The notes under the pieces are model-generated. The model searched no databases. It was not told where the DNA came from and saw only the letters and a program-made list of their open reading frames with translations. This document shows positions 6,114 to 8,941 of a DNA stretch of 8,941 nucleotides, in pieces. Source of the DNA: Acidobacteria bacterium AH-259-G07 (GTDB lineage Bacteria; Acidobacteriota; UBA6911; RPQK01; JADFOI01); assembly GCA_027717925.1 (NCBI GenBank), contig JALLON010000104.1, forward strand, positions 1 through 8,941, in the 5' to 3' direction. A program made the position numbers and the translations under genes. Within the stretch, counting starts at the first letter, position 1. The number at the start of each line of letters is the position of its first letter.

Positions 6114-8941
6114 TTAATTCACTCTTTTGATCGGGAGGTGGAGTCGAAAGGTGGTGCCCTTGCCTCGTTTGCTTTCAACGCTGATGCGCCCTGAAAGCTC
6201 CTGAATTATGCCGTAGGAGACGGACAGACCGAGCCCAGTGCCCCCGCCAATGTCCTTAGTGGTGAAAAAAGGATCGTAGATTCTTTTGACGTCCTGCTCG
6301 GATATTCCCACACCACTGTCCTGAATTTCAACGACCAGCAGAGAATTTGTGCGGTAGGTCTTCACACGGAGTTGTCCTCCTTGGGGCATTGCGTCCTTGG
6401 CATTGAGACACAGGTTCATGAAAACCTGCTGCAGTTTGCCTCCATTAGCCAAGGTCGGGGGCATGGTGGGGTCCAGATCCAGCTTGACGTCAAGACCAGC
6501 CTTTCGAAACTGGTGATCAAGCAGCGAAAGAGTCTCCAACATCAGTGAATTGACATTGATTTCGTGAAAATTGGAGTCTTTGACTCGTGCAAAATTCAAC
6601 AAATTGTTCACGATGTTCGAGGCGCGGAAGCCCTGCCTTTCAATCTTCTTCAACATTTTATGCCGTGGGTCGTCCGCAGGGATCTCTTTCAGAAGCATCT
6701 GTGAGTAACTGGAAATGGCAGTGAGTGGAGTATTGACTTCATGTGCTATGCCGGCTGCCAGAAGGCCAATGGAGCTCAGTTTTTCAGCCTGTAGAAGTTG
6801 GCTCTCCAGCTGAACCTTCTCAGTGATGTCGTCAAGGACCAGCAGCGTCCCAGTCACCACGTCGTCTTGCAAGACAAAAGGTGAAACTGTGATGTTTACC
6901 AACCGGCTGTGGCCGTCTGTGGATTGGATGTGAGTTTTATAGAGTCGGCTGGTCTCTTTCACAATCCAGGGTGGACCTTCGACAATCTTTTGCAGCGTGC
7001 GCACAAGATCTACAGGAAAAACTTCAGAGATATTCTTGCCTAAAAGCTCGTCCGCCCGCAGGCCACAGATGGTCTGCATGGAATCATTCCAAACAGTAAT
7101 TTCTCCTTCCGGAGTAATAACAAGAATGCCGACCGTGATGCTTTCCACCACGTTCTCACTATAGGCCTTAAGCTGAGCTAATTCATTGGCTTTGGCCTCT
7201 AGTGAGCGATAGAGCAGGGCGTTATCAATGGCAATGGCAGCATAACGGGCCAAGGTACCGATCAAGTCAAGATCTTCGCTGCTCAGAAATTGACCATCCA
7301 ACCGTTTCCCCAAACCCAGAAATCCAATCACCCGACCCCGAACTCGGAGAGGTTGGACATAGTGCAAATCCCACTTGGACAATTGTGCTCTGACCCGGTC
7401 GACGACCTCACTGGGAGGCAATAAAAACAGGGGATTCAGCTCCCGATCAAAATCGGAAAAGATGGTGTCCGGAATAACCAGTTCAGTGGTTTTGCTCGTG
7501 CCGACTGGAAGATGCTGGGCGTGAAAAAGACGATACAGGTCTCCTTGTGCATCGTCCCGCAGAAAAAGCGCTATTGGAGCCACATTCAGGGTCTTGCGCA
7601 GTCGGGTTGAGATCCTCTCTGTGAGTGAAGAAAGCCCGATTTCTGAGCGCAGAGTTTTACCGAAGTCGGCTAGCGATTGGCGGTAGTCATACTCCTCTCG
7701 GTAAAAATAGCGGTCGATTTGGTCCTGAATCTTGTTTTTCAAGGGGGCAAATAGAAAGGCCACCAGAAGAGCTGATAGGGCAAAAAGTACAAAGCCTGAT
7801 TCCGGGGAAAAGCCTTGGATGGCCCGGCCAATCGACAGAACGATAACCACATACAGTCCTAAAAGGGCTGAGCTGGCCAGCACATAGGCGGCACCCTGCT
7901 TGAAAATCAGCGCCACGTCCATGAGTCTGTGCTTGGTGATGGCGTAGCCGAAGCTCAGAGGAATGAGCACCAATCCGAGAATGGAAGCTTCCATATAGGG
8001 GGAAATCGGCAAGCCGATCAAAAAAGGCACAGCATACAAACACAGAAAGGGAAGGATGGCGATTAGAGTTCCGCGCGTCACCCATTTCATCTGCAGCCGT
8101 TGGATAGGGGAGGGCGCTTGGCGACGAGAATAAACAAGGGCCAGGGTCCCGAGCAGAAAGAAAGTCATGAAATGACTCAAGTGAACCTTGTCCAAAAAGT
8201 GTTCAATACCCTCGGTGCGGGGTAAACCAAGCGGCTTCAGGCTGCCCGAAAACCAAAGTGCCTGAAACCCCAGTAAAAAGAGCGATGGTAGGTAAAACAG
8301 GAATCTCAAAGAAGGCCAGTTTCTGACCAGAGAAAGTGGTTGGGGGAAATAACAGCAAAAGTGAACAAAAAGTGGAGGCAGCAGTACAAAAGCCGTGGCG
8401 GAAGACCAGTAGATAAGCAGGTCGAAGGTGTCGGCACGTCCTGAATAACGGTAGAGATAGAGTACAAAGGCGACCAAACAGATCAGGTAAAAGTGAAAAG
8501 CCCCTTGTGCCTTCCAGCTGCGCAGGAAGATCAAAAGGCCGATGCCCAGGTGAGTGAAGGCAACCAGGGCAAGCAAGAAGTCAGTAAAACTGGTGCGCGG
8601 CTCAAGTTGAATCTCGATAGGATACGAGAGCCGAGAACCAGATCCTGCCTTTTCCAGTAAATAGGTTGCTTGGGTGCCGGGGGGCAAGGTTCCCGCCAGC
8701 AGCTCAACCACTTCGGTGTAATCGTCAAGGTTGCGGATGGGCATACCATTAATGCTAACCAGCCGGTCGCCGCTGCCCAGACCACTCCTGGTTGCTATCA
8801 GCCGAGGAGCTTCCAGTGACTTCACTTCCACTCCCCGGGGCGTCTGGGTCCAATTGACACCGTCGGAAGGCTCCCTCCATTGCATCCGGTCCAGTAAATT
8901 GAGTAACCCGACGTAAATGGACAACGCAGATAGGATCAGGA
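6114..8941 (-). CDS. Large membrane sensor histidine kinase (PDZ, multi-TM, GAF, PAS, HisKA, HATPase), N terminus off window
   Basis: At least 936 residues counted from TTG 8924, but the frame stays open to the window edge and the extra codons (LILSAL) extend a hydrophobic helix, so the true start probably lies beyond 8941. Numbering is from 8924. PDZ-like domain at about 28-108, with GLGSGDRLVSINGMPI typical of the ligand loop and core. About nine further membrane helices between 113 and 395. Then a family-typical linker (HRLMD at 332-336, RYFYREEYDYR at 405-415), GAF at about 416-572, PAS at about 586-700, HisKA with phospho-acceptor His728 (GIAHEVNTPL), and HATPase with N box Asn841, DSGVGI at 869-874 and GGGTGLGLS at 893-901. 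Catalytic motifs are complete. It is presumed to phosphorylate the regulator gene 12 bases downstream. The PDZ-like domain between the first two membrane helices should face the periplasm, suggesting envelope or protein-end sensing. It resembles NtrY- and PrsK-like kinases without being clearly either. Confidence 0.93.
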   Translation of the reverse strand, partial: LILSALSIYVGLLNLLDRMQWREPSDGVNWTQTPRGVEVKSLEAPRLIATRSGLGSGDRLVSINGMPIRNLDDYTEVVELLAGTLPPGTQATYLLEKAGSGSRLSYPIEIQLEPRTSFTDFLLALVAFTHLGIGLLIFLRSWKAQGAFHFYLICLVAFVLYLYRYSGRADTFDLLIYWSSATAFVLLPPLFVHFCCYFPQPLSLVRNWPSLRFLFYLPSLFLLGFQALWFSGSLKPLGLPRTEGIEHFLDKVHLSHFMTFFLLGTLALVYSRRQAPSPIQRLQMKWVTRGTLIAILPFLCLYAVPFLIGLPISPYMEASILGLVLIPLSFGYAITKHRLMDVALIFKQGAAYVLASSALLGLYVVIVLSIGRAIQGFSPESGFVLFALSALLVAFLFAPLKNKIQDQIDRYFYREEYDYRQSLADFGKTLRSEIGLSSLTERISTRLRKTLNVAPIALFLRDDAQGDLYRLFHAQHLPVGTSKTTELVIPDTIFSDFDRELNPLFLLPPSEVVDRVRAQLSKWDLHYVQPLRVRGRVIGFLGLGKRLDGQFLSSEDLDLIGTLARYAAIAIDNALLYRSLEAKANELAQLKAYSENVVESITVGILVITPEGEITVWNDSMQTICGLRADELLGKNISEVFPVDLVRTLQKIVEGPPWIVKETSRLYKTHIQSTDGHSRLVNITVSPFVLQDDVVTGTLLVLDDITEKVQLESQLLQAEKLSSIGLLAAGIAHEVNTPLTAISSYSQMLLKEIPADDPRHKMLKKIERQGFRASNIVNNLLNFARVKDSNFHEINVNSLMLETLSLLDHQFRKAGLDVKLDLDPTMPPTLANGGKLQQVFMNLCLNAKDAMPQGGQLRVKTYRTNSLLVVEIQDSGVGISEQDVKRIYDPFFTTKDIGGGTGLGLSVSYGIIQELSGRISVESKRGKGTTFRLHLPIKRVN

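Noticed and set aside
7687..8085. 132-residue minus-strand frame inside the kinase gene
   Set aside because: Out-of-frame shadow of the membrane region of the kinase, whose own frame has clear helices and continues into GAF.

Overview
The window reads as chromosomal DNA of a Gram-negative, two-membrane bacterium. Three things point that way: a proton-channel and ExbD/TolR motor operon (which implies an inner and an outer membrane), a sigma54-type activator, and a secreted TPR protein. Base composition looks balanced, near half G+C by eye. The gene style resembles Acidobacteriota or a neighbouring phylum: an ExbB-ExbD-ExbD-TPR operon, an anti-sigma-antagonist-like STAS protein of the 'GELSTGEGD' type, and GGAGACA/GGAGTCA heptamer repeats between genes. 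That placement is inference from gene style only.

Layout, left to right. (1) 1-1264, minus: enolase, complete at its N terminus and cut by the window edge about ten residues before its end. (2) 1265-1416: divergent intergenic region with a perfect 8-bp inverted repeat whose two arms each carry a TTGACA. (3) 1417-1803, plus: small STAS-domain protein whose C-terminal tail is encoded by a heptanucleotide tandem repeat. (4) 1804-2023: convergent intergenic region, largely filled by a second array of the same heptamer in opposite orientation. (5) 4539-2024, minus: a tightly packed four-gene operon of a TolQ/ExbB-like proton channel, two different ExbD/TolR-like subunits and a secreted eight-TPR protein, with junctions of ATGA, TGATG and a short overlap. 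(6) 4540-4709: intergenic region with a nested imperfect inverted repeat, a TTGACA box and a third, period-8 relative of the repeat. (7) 8941-4710, minus: a two-component pair, namely a very large membrane histidine kinase (PDZ, multi-TM, GAF, PAS, HisKA, HATPase; N terminus runs off the window) and an NtrC-type response regulator 12 bases downstream.

How the parts could work together. The kinase probably senses something at the envelope (its PDZ-like domain is predicted to lie outside the cytoplasm) and phosphorylates the regulator, which would activate sigma54 promoters. The motor operon follows in the same direction and would use proton motive force to drive a process across the periplasm. 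Co-orientation suggests, but does not prove, that the pair controls the motor; I found no convincing sigma54 promoter in front of it. Enolase and the STAS gene look like unrelated housekeeping and regulatory neighbours. The least ordinary signal is the repeat family, which sits exactly at the 3' ends of three separate genes and has been taken into the coding sequence of at least two of them.
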